From Acrasis kona (taxonomy: Eukaryota > Heterolobosea > Eutetramitea > Acrasida > Acrasidae): 34,714 bases of DNA. Under the pieces are notes generated by a model. The model worked only from the letters and a program-made list of their open reading frames with translations. It had not been told where the DNA came from and ran no database searches. The stretch spans positions 1 to 34,714 of the forward strand of contig JAOPGA020000192.1 of assembly GCA_026419775.2 (NCBI GenBank). The letters run 5' to 3'. Below, piece after piece: positions 20,032 through 30,846 of this stretch. Position numbers and translations under genes: made by a program. Every line of letters starts with the position of its first letter. The first letter of the stretch is position 1.

Positions 20032-20736
20032 ATTTACAAAAATTTATTCAGTAACATATAGATGGTAATCAATAAGTCTACTACGATTTATTAACAGTTT
20101 GTTAAGATATTACATGAACGGAGTTCCTACGTCATTGCTGTTTCGAATTCTCTGGGTATAGTTGGAGTTTCCTAGGTCTAACACCAACTAAATACGTGAG
20201 TGAGCTCGACATTATATTGAAAGACATCACCTCTTTTTTCACAACACATCACAATTCGAAGTTTAAAATCTCAATTGTTTTAATTTTAAGATCATCTGAA
20301 TATAATCTTAATATATAAAGTGAGTCCATGCGACAATACATCAAATCCACTTGCGGCCACAACGTTTGCGGGCGTGGGTCGATGAATGCCATCGTGGGTC
20401 TTAATTCATGATGTGTAATTCCTGTTTCGGCCTTCATGCTAAGTAAATCGAATATATTGTTTGATGGATTTGTAAACAATGTCGAATGTTTCTAAATTCC
20501 TCATTACTTTATCGGTGTAGATGGCAATGCGTGGTTTACTGTTTGCCCCGAACTCGTTGGAACTTTTGGTGATGGACATGTCTTTGATCTAATTGACAAA
20601 CCTATCAACTCTGTGAGCGCTTTACAAATAGGCCGCATGACTCCGGCTTATGGATGGTTTTACCGATGGTGTCCGCCAAGCTCCTAAGTTTCTTACAATT
20701 TTGACAAATTTAATTTTGAAAAGTTGAGAGGTGAGC
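20032..20736. other. Intergenic stretch with two coding-like open segments
   Basis: No full gene is assigned. On plus, 20496-20687 is open for 63 codons without a start and ends in TAA; it reads like protein (GVDGNAWFTVCPELVGTFGD and PAYGWFYRWCPP). On minus, 20479-20249 is open for 76 codons, with an internal ATG (MKAETGITHHELRPTMAF) near 20436. They point in opposite directions. Each could be a lone exon or a gene relic. The end of the stretch should carry the promoter of the Crinkler-type gene. Confidence 0.3.
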
Positions 20737-23023
20737 ATGGAAGATTTTTTGAATGTGAAACTCCAGGAGCAAGATTATGATACAGATTGTTTGCCGGAAA
20801 ATATAAAAATAATGACGCCATACCAGTGTGCAGAAAGTCTTGTCAACGAACAAATGCTTAACTTAACAGACGAAAACAAAGATTCTTTGATAACTATGAT
20901 TCGTGAGTGTTCTTTTTGCCTCAATTAACTTATTATCAATAGAGCACAATATAAGAGAAGTAATTCGTGAAAATCCACGGAAAGTTTCTGACTTCAGGAA
21001 ATATCAAGATCATATAAACACAACCAAGTATCCAGAATTTTATGAAGATTTAAAAAGCGAAACTTGGAATAAAGTAATAATGGAATATGATGAGGCGAAG
21101 AAGAAAAATTATGAGGTGAAGAAGGAATATGATGAGACGAAGAAGAAAAATTATGAGTTGAAGAAGGAATATGATGAGGCGAAGAAGGAAAATTATGAGG
21201 TGAAGAAGGAATATGATGAGATAAAGAAACTTAATGAGATGAAGAAGGAAAATGATAGGTTGAGGAATATTGTTGATAAAGTGAGCTTAAAGAACATCCT
21301 AGAAAAAGGGTTGCCTGCTCTTAGTACTTTTGTCTATGACAGTTATTCGAAATCATCTGAGACAAAGGTTGTCCCTATGTTTGGTAAAGAGGTTACTGTG
21401 GAGATAAATGATTTCCCCATTATTAAAGATTTGAACCTAAGTGCCGCAAAAGATGCAATATCCCTGATGTACTCGAGATTATCTAGGGAATCGAGTAGTT
21501 TATCAGGCTATACCACCGGGGTGGATATTCAATTCCGTTGCAATAATGCCGTCAGAGATATTTGTCGTCTGTCACAAATTACAGAGAATATGACTACTAT
21601 CTTAGATTATAATATCCCCGACAGTACACCTATCTCGAGATTGGATGTTATATTATTTAAAAATAAACGAGGTAGTATTTGTGGGATTGGGGAAACAAAA
21701 AAGCCTTACGAAGATAGCAATCGTGATTTGGTATCAAAGAAGACTTACCAACAAATATTTAACTACTTGGTGCTTATGAGGCAAGCGCAAGGAGTCGATA
21801 AGATGTTTGGATTTATGTCTACATACAAAAGTTGGAGGATTTGCTGGCTTCCTGAGTGTCAGAATGCAGTCGATGCCGATACGCTTGAAAAACTCAACGG
21901 TTCTAAAAAGATTGAAGTCTCTGATGCAAACAAATTACTTGTGACCAAAAAGTACAGATTTGATTCTCCAGAATTTGCACAGGTCTTCTCCTCACTAATG
22001 CACAGAATGAACCATTCCAAAACTGACAATTCTGTAAATCTTATCTTGGGTGAATCTAATAGTCGTCGCTTCAGAAAAGCAACTGGTGAATTGTGTTTTT
22101 TTGAAGACCTCCCAAATGACTTTGCATTAAGCTTTCAACCACATACTGCCAATCAATATTTTCTTTTGATCGATTATATTGGAGGGCGTGACGGGAGAGT
22201 ATGGTTGGGTGCATCAGATAAGGGCAATCTTGTAGTCATCAAGTTTCCACGTCAAATTGATCAGCAAGATAAAGATAAGGCTGCACACTTTGAAGTACGC
22301 TTATGGAACAAACTCTGGAAAAAAACAAAAGATAGAGACGGATTCTCTTATTTCGAATCATCAGTAAAGAGTTTAATTGGAGCCGCAAATAAAGCAATAA
22401 TAATGCCCTTCGCCTTTTGCGCTAAAGTATGCCGAGATGGGCGTATACAATTCCTGTCGCCATGCAAGGTGCCCATCACTGTCGAAGATTACAAGAGTCA
22501 AATGACTACAATAATTGATAACAAAGTCTTTGAGCGTTACACGCGAGACCCTCGCTCCGCTTTGGAAGATGCAACTAATCACATGGCATCTTTCGGTTAC
22601 ATACACGATGATCTCCAATGGAGGCATTTAGCTTTGTTACCATATCAAACTGAAAACAAAACATGGTCTGTTGTACCAATCTTAATAGATTTGGCTTCTG
22701 TATCAACAGAAGAAAAGAAAGGAGCAGCAGCAGCATTCTACAAACAAAGGATTGAAGAGTTGGTGATGGAAATTAAATCTATTGCTGAAAATAACCAGGG
22801 TGATGTGGGTGGGAACAGAAAAGCTCAAGAGGTGGGAGAAATACAAGACGCAGAGGTGGGAGAAGTAAAAGACGAAGAGGTGGGAGAAACACAAGATGCA
22901 GAGGTGGAAGAAGTACAAGACGAAGAGGTGGGAGAAACACAAGATGCAGAGGTGAGAAAAACAAGGTTGCGAAAAAAAAAGTCGAAGTCGAAGTCGCAAA
23001 AAAAGAGAAGAGTTAATTATTGA
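20737..23023 (+). CDS. Crinkler-type protein: REase-like nuclease + kinase
   Basis: Two exons, 20737-20902 and 20943-23023, with a 40-nt intron (GTGAGT...ATAG); 748 residues. Order: N-terminal ~100 residues of unknown fold; 14-residue coiled-coil repeats (103-157); a region with a PD-(D/E)xK-like nuclease pattern, Asp290 in SRLDVIL and GETKK with Glu306 and Lys308; a kinase-like domain with IGGRDGRVWLG (468-478), VIK Lys489, a candidate helix-C Glu506, catalytic-loop HDDLQWRH (610-617) and metal Asp638 in LIDLAS; an acidic 8-residue repeat tract; and a very basic tail (KKKSKSKSQKKRR) that looks like a nuclear signal. This nuclease-kinase pairing is known from Crinkler/CR proteins, found in oomycetes, chytrids, glomeromycetes and other eukaryotes, where they are thought to act in conflicts or as effectors in nuclei. 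No secretion signal is seen. Host target is unknown. GTG upstream is ignored in favour of ATG 20737. Confidence 0.82.
21083..21247 (+). repeat. 42-nt in-frame tandem repeat
   Basis: Three 42-nt units starting 21083, 21125 and 21167, each encoding EYDE(A/T)KK(K/E)NYE(V/L)KK, followed by a shortened 39-nt unit (21209-21247). They form the coiled coil of the Crinkler-type protein and differ by only a few bases, which suggests recent expansion. Confidence 0.9.
22829..22948 (+). repeat. 24-nt in-frame tandem repeat
   Basis: Five 24-nt units encoding EV(G/E)E(I/V/T)(Q/K)D(A/E), followed by a partial sixth, at the acidic C-terminal end of the Crinkler-type protein. Units 3 and 5 (22877-22900 and 22925-22948) are identical, and units alternate between QDA and (K/Q)DE endings, as if a 48-nt pair was duplicated. 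Confidence 0.88.
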
Positions 23024-23224
23024 ATGTTCCCATCTTGAAATACAATATTTTTATTGCTGGTAAAAGTCAAGTTAATCACTTTTTTTATAGATTTTCTCTT
23101 GGTTCCTGATCACACTCCCATTCAAGTATAACTCTAACACTTTGTCTTCGATGTGAAAGCGAATAATTGATTACATTTGTAAATGAGACAGTTGATCATC
23201 CAAATATAACAATAAAGAGATTTA

Positions 23225-24617
23225 TTATAAAACAGTTGACCCAATATCACCAACTCTTACCTTTGAAAACTTGACGTACGCATTAGGATAATCCCTTTCG
23301 ACTTCCTCTGGTTTACCTGAGGAAATGGGACAAGTACCGCGAGCCACGCCTGGCTGAGTGGCTGGTCTATCTAATGGGAAGTTACTATCTAACCAGAGCA
23401 TGTTAACGTTGGAGTCGTCCCAAAGAGACATGACCAACACATGTCCTCTATCTAACGATCTACCAACGGCCTTGAGACCTCCCTTATTCTTAAAGTCATT
23501 TTTATCTTGAAACACATCTTTTTGGCTGTCGCAGAATTTGTTTGTGATGGAGTCATATTGGTTCATACCTGGTACATTAACCTTTGAATTTTGTATAACT
23601 CTTCCGTTTTGGATGTAAATACGTCTAATCTCAACCAAGTCTCCTCTTGTCGTGTTGTCGGATGTGTGGAATTGGGTGATGACGGTAAACTTTTGTTTGG
23701 TGTCAACTATTTTGTTCTCTCCAAAAAAGTCACGATCTCCTAGTCTGTATGAATTAAAGTCACAACCTGGCTGATCGCATACATTACAGTTACCGCCTTC
23801 ACATCTATGTAGGCCGGTAACGTTGCAGGGATGTGGTGTGTATGCAGAGGCTATGGAGTTTGCTTCCCAAATGTCCATCTCGTTACAGCAAGATCCCCAC
23901 CTTCCAACTTTTTTCTTTTCATCCCAGTCTAATAGATTAGCCTAAAGTTATATGTTAGACGTTTTTAAAATTTGAAGCTTCAATTACCTGTCCCTTAATG
24001 TATTTAATGTCGTGTGGACACTGAGCATCGCAATACCCGGTGCCATACTTTGCACCTGCTTTATTGTTTGGGTTGGACGATCCACCATCTTTTTCCATTT
24101 CAACAAAGTAGAGCGCACCGTTTATTCCACAGGGTAAGTTTGACACGTCTACATCAAAACTAAACTCTTGGTTCTTTAGGTAAAACATTTCATAATTTGA
24201 GTCACTGCTGTCCATCAGGTACACACGAGATCCCACATTTGTACCATACGCATGCTTGGTTACAAATTTCAAGGTCAGTTCATCGTTGTTAGTGGTGATG
24301 CCGTAAGTAGTTGGGTAATCGGCACCGTCTAGAGCACACTTTGCAGTGCAGGATTCAGGGTCACTACATATATCTCTGTTCCAGCTGCTTCCAGTGTAGC
24401 AATTCGTGTATCCTGAGGTGGTGTGAAGCCAGCGCCAATTTGCATCCAAAACAATACTCCTTGGATTTTCACTACAACCTGAGCCCTTGGCACATCTTTG
24501 GGTGATTAATTTTGGATGGTTTTCTGCAAGAGAAGTTCCAATCTGCTGGCCTGCCACCCAGGTAGATAGGAGAAGAATTAGCAAGATGCATGACACGAAT
24601 GACAATTTTCTTGACAT
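23225..24617 (-). CDS. GH7 cellobiohydrolase/endoglucanase, secreted
   Basis: Two exons, 24617-23988 and 23941-23225, with a 46-nt intron (GTAATT...TTTAG) joining YIKGQ to ANLLDW; 448 residues, the size of a GH7 catalytic domain alone. GH7 enzymes cut beta-1,4-glucan chains of cellulose with retention. A signal peptide ([18 protein letters not shown]) precedes the family's usual mature start QQIGT. The catalytic motif is intact: Glu231 nucleophile, Asp233 and Glu236 acid/base in EMDIWE, just after GSCC. Other family landmarks are [45 protein letters not shown] and [11 protein letters not shown]. There is no carbohydrate-binding module. Whether it is exo- or endo-acting depends on tunnel loops I cannot judge. 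GH7 occurs in fungi, oomycetes, dictyostelids, some crustaceans and other protists. Stop is followed at once by AATAAA. Confidence 0.95.
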
Positions 24618-24964
24618 TTTGATCAATCAATTCCTTCCAATCAATAGTGATCAAAACATTAAATAATAAAAACTTGTTATCCCGCTTGTTCTTAAAAATG
24701 ACCTAAAATGAAATGGCGATAATTTTTGTTAATTTTTCTTATGGTCCTTAGTATCTGAGGTTTCGCGGCCGTGAAATGGGAATGAGATCAACCATGAACA
24801 GAAACAGTACGTAATGTACAATAGTCACACTTTACAAACATACAACTCATATAAGGTAAATTTTCACAAGTCCATTCATTATAAACTTATCACTTTTAAT
24901 ATTCCTGTGTCTAAAAATAAATCTTGGACCAAACCATTACAATAGTAATTTACAAAATGCACAC
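24618..24964. promoter_or_regulatory. Divergent promoter region of GH7 and membrane-protein genes
   Basis: A 347-nt AT-rich gap between two divergent ATGs. It holds the promoters of both genes; no specific element is confidently recognised and no gene is seen. Confidence 0.5.
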
Positions 24965-26686
24965 ATGAACAATTTGATAGTCCTCTTGGTTCTGTTGTTG
25001 TCGGCCGTGGCCACCTCATTTTTTGCAGGCCCCTTTTTCTTGATGCCATACTTTAGTGTATCTGGAAACTTCAAATTATACTCACAAGATTATCAAAATA
25101 CAACAGTAGGGGCAGTTACAAATCTCACTGATACATGCAGGGGCACACTACCCGCAAGACCTCAAATACTATTCTTATCCATAACGAGATTAAATGAGCT
25201 TAGGAATCGAAACCTAACACTCCTCGCAATATTATGGTCAAGGACAGATGAAACTGGCGCGTGTCCGCAAGGATTTGTGAAAGAAGAAAGATGGTCTTCA
25301 AGCATAGACAGAACAACAACCAATCACCGAAAACAATTGAACATGACGTGCTTGCAGTGGAGAACTGCAGAAATTACATTTATTGACTTTATCAAAGCAG
25401 AATGGGAGTACGACATTGACTACAACGGTCCCATGATACAATCTCAGTACGTCACACATACAATGTGGGACTTGTCGTCAGTGACCAATCAAACCATTCA
25501 CATGCAAGCATTCATTCTTGATTATGGATACACCTCCACCAAGTACACCCTCCGCATGCCTTGCAAAGATGTGGACAATGACACCAACTGTGATGTTTTT
25601 TTCGAGCGCCTCGCCAACTACACCGATAATCAAGTGCCGTATGCTAGTCAAGACGCCATTTGCGCCGCTGATGAACATTGCGCAGCGATCGTTAGATTAG
25701 GAACACAACAATGTCACGATAACTACTTTTATAACCCAAACTACAAACGGATCAATGATTCCGAATGTAAGTTTACTTTGAGATATATGGTATTTGATGA
25801 GTTACCATCAATATACACACACAGTAACATGTGGACATACAATGTAGTGGCATTGGTGGCATGTGCATCTTTATGGTTGATTTGTTCCATTTTTGCGGCC
25901 AGACGGTGGCATAGAAGTTACTTGCGTTGTTATAAATTAAAAAGCAAGCGCCATAATGTGTATGCACTGGAGGAGAATATTGTTTATGATTTGAGGTTAC
26001 AAATGCATGCCTCTCCATTTTCAGAATATATGGGTCATTTGTGTCTAAGAGATCAAAGTGATTTTAGTATCTTGTATAAGGTTCCAATAAAAGTGGAGTT
26101 TGGGGCGGAGGATGTCCCGGACACCGAAATTTCCTATTGTTTGCAAAAATTTGTTTTTGAGGTTGATCATCCTGTTGATTCGTGTGAGTGTTTGGTTGAG
26201 TGGGACGGAGAATTTGAGATTGCTGATTTTAAATCGCCTCTTACAATCATTAGATTGAAACGAAAGAGACCTCGCACTGTCGGCGCGACCAATGCGCTAT
26301 TTTTAATGCCATTAATCTCTTTTCAACAAGTTTTTACAAATTATCCTAGAAGAAAAATGTTTGTGAGAATAGCGGAGTATCGCTTGTTATCTTTTTATAT
26401 TTTTTTTGTTCATTTGTCGTGGATGCTTGCTGTTGGCTTCTTGTTTTTAATTAATATATCTTCTATTGAAGATTCGCTTTATGGATATGTGAGCCAAAAA
26501 CCATCCTGTTCATTAATCTTTTATTCCTTGTTTTTAGCCTGCGTTGCGTCGACTTCTCTATCAACATTGATCTATCGTCCACTCTGGAGAAGAAGACACA
26601 AAAAGCACAAAACTCAAGAATTACTCAACCAACCAAAACAAGAGAACAACAACAACAACATTGAATATTTCGCACTTGAACAATAA
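24965..26686 (+). CDS. Glycosylated multi-pass membrane protein, unknown family
   Basis: A single frame from ATG 24965 encodes 573 residues. An N-terminal hydrophobic segment (LIVLLVLLLSAVATSFFAG) acts as signal peptide or first membrane span. About 260 residues follow with many N-x-S/T sites (NTT, NLT, NMT, NQT, NDT) and paired cysteines, so this part should face the lumen or outside. Then one span (VVALVACASLWLICSIF), a ~170-residue cytosolic beta-rich domain, two further spans (SFYIFFVHLSWMLAVGFLFLI and LIFYSLFLACVASTSLSTLI) and a basic, Q/N-rich tail. I do not recognise the family. It is expressed divergently from the GH7 gene, and its stop lies 2 nt from the stop of the opposing gene, within an AATAAA. 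Confidence 0.7.
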   Translation: MNNLIVLLVLLLSAVATSFFAGPFFLMPYFSVSGNFKLYSQDYQNTTVGAVTNLTDTCRGTLPARPQILFLSITRLNELRNRNLTLLAILWSRTDETGACPQGFVKEERWSSSIDRTTTNHRKQLNMTCLQWRTAEITFIDFIKAEWEYDIDYNGPMIQSQYVTHTMWDLSSVTNQTIHMQAFILDYGYTSTKYTLRMPCKDVDNDTNCDVFFERLANYTDNQVPYASQDAICAADEHCAAIVRLGTQQCHDNYFYNPNYKRINDSECKFTLRYMVFDELPSIYTHSNMWTYNVVALVACASLWLICSIFAARRWHRSYLRCYKLKSKRHNVYALEENIVYDLRLQMHASPFSEYMGHLCLRDQSDFSILYKVPIKVEFGAEDVPDTEISYCLQKFVFEVDHPVDSCECLVEWDGEFEIADFKSPLTIIRLKRKRPRTVGATNALFLMPLISFQQVFTNYPRRKMFVRIAEYRLLSFYIFFVHLSWMLAVGFLFLINISSIEDSLYGYVSQKPSCSLIFYSLFLACVASTSLSTLIYRPLWRRRHKKHKTQELLNQPKQENNNNNIEYFALEQ

Positions 26687-26697
26687 AATTATTTATT
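26682..26697. terminator. Overlapping convergent poly(A) signals over stop codons
   Basis: AATAAA at 26682-26687 includes the plus-strand stop TAA (26684-26686). TTTATT at 26692-26697 gives AATAAA on minus, so each signal lies on the other side of the two stop codons, which are only 2 nt apart. The transcripts must therefore overlap by reading into each other's coding sequence. Confidence 0.7.
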
Positions 26698-29600
26698 ACC
26701 ATCTTGTTCTATTTTTTTCGAAAGTTCGGTTAAAATTTTGATACAATCCTCTTGTGACTTGATCCGATTTGCGATGGAAATTAAGGATTCAAACAATTTA
26801 GGATCCAATTTTTCAATTATATTTGAACACAACACCAAATCACTTGTATGTTCTTCGCACAATAATTTTGGAGAATGATTCAAAATAAAAACCAAACAAA
26901 TGCCAATAGATTTGGCAACATTTTCGTCACCAGATTTATTTTTCATAACGCCTATCAATTCACCAATCATTTCTTTAGACGACACCCTCATCAAATACCT
27001 TCTAGAATGCAACAATATACTAGAGGCAGGAATTTTAAAATCCATTACAAATTTAGCATCCCCATCGCTTTTTATAATTTCGGTCACGAATTTCAACATT
27101 TTTTCCACACATTTTTTATCAGAAAACAAAAATTGTAAACCCTGGTCATTAGAAGTAACATGACACAAACACCTCAACAACATCATTTTAGAATTTGCAT
27201 TCTTAACATGATCCATCAGATTTACCATTTTATTCATAATTTCAAAATGCTTGGTCAACAAGTTGCTCATTACAACCGGATTCAACAACAACACCCTAAT
27301 CACATCCAAAACAACAAACATGTCCTTATCGCTCGTGACATCCAATTGACGACCGATTAATTCGTAACAATTCTCCGATGCATTCATCTTGATGTCATTA
27401 CAAACATTGACAATTTCATCCATGCATGTGATTTCCGATTCGTTCAAATTTGCATTCTTCTTAATTCTCTCGATCGCTTTTTCCAAATTATTTTTGGCGG
27501 GATAAATCTTTTTCGCGTCGGGATGTAGATTGTAAATATTTCTAATCTTGTCGTATAACATTTCGTTTTGAATTTTGGAAATGGAATGTCGATCGTCATT
27601 ACTACATTTATTGTAAACGATTTCGAAAATGAAAATTCTTACCCTTTGGGATCAATTTGACAATCCAAAATGGATTTGTAAAGTGATTGAGCCGTCGGTC
27701 TTGCATTCTCGTTCGAGTCCATACATTGCACAATGTGAATTAATAATTGTAAACCATTGGACGTATCGGGCGTGTTCATAAATGTTAAAATTCTTCTTTG
27801 CGCATCACTTCGATCGTAATCAGATCCGGTTAGTAATTCGTAAAGGTAGATGCCGATCGCATAAATGTCACTTTTTGTCGATGTTGATTCCCTAATGTTT
27901 GATTCCCTTCTGTACATGATTTCTGGCGCTGTGAATGTTGATGATGTGTTTAATTGTTCGAATGTGTAATCGTCCGGGAAACGTGTTAGTGAAATCTTCT
28001 TGCTCGGGTTGACCACGCGTAATGTTGAATGATTAATGTTTCCGTGTGTGATGTGATGGGAGTGAAGTATTGCTAATAGTAATGTGATTCGTTTCGCAAT
28101 GGTGATGGAATCGTTCGAGGACGCTCTATAAAGGTTATTTCATGCGTGTGTGAAAAATGTAAAATTACGTTTTGATGTTTTCGGAGGTCAAGTAACGTGG
28201 TTCTGGTCTCATGAGCGCATCAGAGAATGTTTCGCTCATGAGGGACTTGGTCGTGAAAATGTCGCTCACTACGAAAATGTTGTCGAAAAAGACAGTGACT
28301 GCAATGGGCGACTCTATTTGGAATTCTTCATGGGATGAGATGGATCGACACTTGGTGTAGAAATGTACGAGATCGTTCATGATGGAGAGTAATTTTGATT
28401 CCTTGTCATTAATGTTCTCTAATGGGTACTTGACACCGAGTGAGTGATTCATGTCGTGAACAACTTACCTTTCTAATGTGAACTGCTTTGAGTGATTCTC
28501 CGTCAAACAATCCTCCTCTGTACTCTTCCTCTTCGTCGGATAATTTTAATGTTAATTGAACTTTGCTGCTGTTGATCCATAATTGTCCAAAAGGTGATTG
28601 TGAATAGTATTTGGGTGCGTAACCATAACGATCCATGATGGATTCATCGGCTCCTCTTGCAATCAACAAACGCACGCATAATGCATTTCCACTAGTGTAG
28701 GCTAAATGTAAAGGTGTCCTTCCAAATACATCCTGCATGTTCACATTAATTTTTCCAGTCTGTTTCGGTGTTAGCGACAGGTGTTGAAATGTAGCATTAC
28801 CTCAAGTAGAGCTTCTAAAATGTCAGCTTGACCGGTACTGGCAGCATCATGGGTTGCTGTGTATTTTGTTAATAATGTAGTTTGGTTCAAGTCGGCATGG
28901 TTGACCAAGGCTTTGACTGCCATTAATTTCATTGAGTGAGATGCGTTGAAAAGTGCAAAGTATCCTCCATCCTCTGAGTGACTTAAATGTTCTGCAGTGA
29001 TGTTTGGATCAGCTCCTCTACTTAATAATGTATGTATGGTCTGTTTAAAATGAGCGTTAATTAAGATGTATGGACATACTTGATGGTAACCTTTACAGGC
29101 AGCAATTTGTAAAAGTGTAATGTGACAGGCTCCAAATGTTCTATTCAAGTCTTTTGTGTACTTTGCTATTGTCGAACATAATGTGTCTGCTGATCGTAAG
29201 GCTAGTGCAAGACTCAAAGCTGTTTGTTGTTTCCCACTCTGCAAATCACAATTTGTAAGGTGAACTATTATGCTAATGTTTTCTTCATTTTGTCTCTATT
29301 AAAGTTAAAAAATCATGCAAACGAATGAAACGTACCTTGACACACATCATGAGAGCTGTCTTTCCATTACTTTCCTTTTGATAATTAAAGTCTACTCTGT
29401 TGGTTTGTGCTAAGGCCGTCATGCACAATTCATAACTTATGAATTGATCGTAATTTGTGTTGGTGTCTAAAGGTCCAAGGTCTTGTCTATCGCCTTGCTT
29501 GGCGCATAACATTAATGGTGTGTATCCTTTGTAATCAACCACGGACAGGTCAACATTCAAGTTACATAATTGTGACACGATCTGAGTGTTTTTTAGTAAA

Positions 29601-30755
29601 GTCATAAAATGAACTTACGGTGAAGACTCCTTGTCTACATGCAGTCAATATTAATGGTTCAGCGAGACCTTGTCCACCTTCGTTAGGATTAATGTTAATT
29701 TTTCCATCTCTTATGTATTGTAGTAGAATTGTGGTTACTTCATATGCTCTCTCAGTTAAAGCTTCTTGGACAATGTTCTGTTCTAGATCATCATAGACGG
29801 TGGCACCATTATTAAAAAGTATTTCAAATGAATCAGCTTTGTCCATGACGGCAGCATATCTTATTGGAGTGCTATTGAATCTAGTGTCCCTCACATCAAT
29901 CAATTCTTGAACAACAGGTATCTTCAAGATCAAATTCAACATGTCTTTTCCTTTGGCCGAAGTTGCAGCATGATGTACAATGTTACATCCACTCATATCG
30001 GTATGCTGTAGATCTATAAATCATTAGATTGAGTCGTTAATAAATCTAACTTACTTAAGGATTTGAATGATAACAGTAATTTCACAGTTTCAATGTTTCC
30101 TTCTTTTATAAAATTAAATAACCGGTCTTCAATGGTTTGGTTAGTTGAAGAAAAGTAAAAGGCTAATAGAACATTCTAGAAAATGTTGAGAATAGTGGAA
30201 TAAAAAAGTTTGGTTACCTCCAAGGTGTCTTCTCCATTAGCATTCTCACAAAGATAGGAATCAACTAAAGTAGTGGCATACTCCTCTGATAAATTGGCTA
30301 TGTGGGACATGCTTTTGATAATCTTCTTCTTTTGGTTCTTCTCCTCTTCAAGCTTTTTTAGTTTCTCTAACTCCTTATCGTTTAATGACCCAAAAACCAT
30401 GTAACATTTTCCGTGTTTCAAGTCCTTACTAGACAACTCTACAACGTTAGAAAACGGAGATAATTAAGTTACCTACGTCAGAGATCATATGGTGCTTATA
30501 ATTACACCAGTTATTTGATCTCTCTACTGCATTTTTAAATGTGGTAACTTCTTTGTACCTTAAATAATCCAATCCACACCATTTTGATATTCGTTGTTCT
30601 ACGACAGGGATTTGGAACTCCTTGAACTTTTTGAAATATTTCCCGTCAATCTCTCTGCACACCATTATTATTACGTATCTTTGCTCTTGTGGTACATCTT
30701 CTTCTTCGGAATCAAACAGCATTGTCACAGAGCAGTCTGAATATAAGTCCCCCAT
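26689..30755 (-). CDS. Ankyrin repeat - pseudokinase - ARM-like protein, 11 exons
   Basis: Exons: 30755-30473, 30438-30218, 30175-30055, 30013-29619, 29581-29336, 29295-29080, 29040-28801, 28759-28469, 28428-28169, 28125-27643 and 27601-26689. Introns are 34-43 nt and all joins keep frame; total 1222 residues. Residues 1-~170 are of unknown fold with a short KKLEEEKNQKKK coiled coil. About 175-660 hold ankyrin repeats (DYKGYTPLMLCAKQGD, TIHTLLSRGADPN, FGRTPLHLAYTSGN). About 690-915 hold a kinase-like domain with APE (FTAPEIM) and DIYAIGIYLYELLTG, but the catalytic loop reads HGNINHS at 785-791 instead of HRDLKxxN, and no glycine loop or VAIK lysine is seen: a pseudokinase. The last ~300 residues are helical, ARM-like. 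The architecture suggests a signalling scaffold. Intron 29079-29041 (39 nt) has no stop and divisible length, so retention would add 13 residues. Confidence 0.85.
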
Positions 30756-30846
30756 AGACTGTCAACTAGGTTTCCTTTGAATTTCGTGTGGAGTTCAAAA
30801 AAGAGTAAACAAAAGATTGAAAATTCAAAATAAAAGTACAATTTAA

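Noticed and set aside
21083-21247. CRISPR-like array
   Set aside because: The repeats are contiguous in-frame units without unique spacers and encode a coiled coil.
22703-22999. Minus-strand His/Leu/Phe repeat frames
   Set aside because: Antisense shadow of the acidic 24-nt repeats of the Crinkler-type gene.
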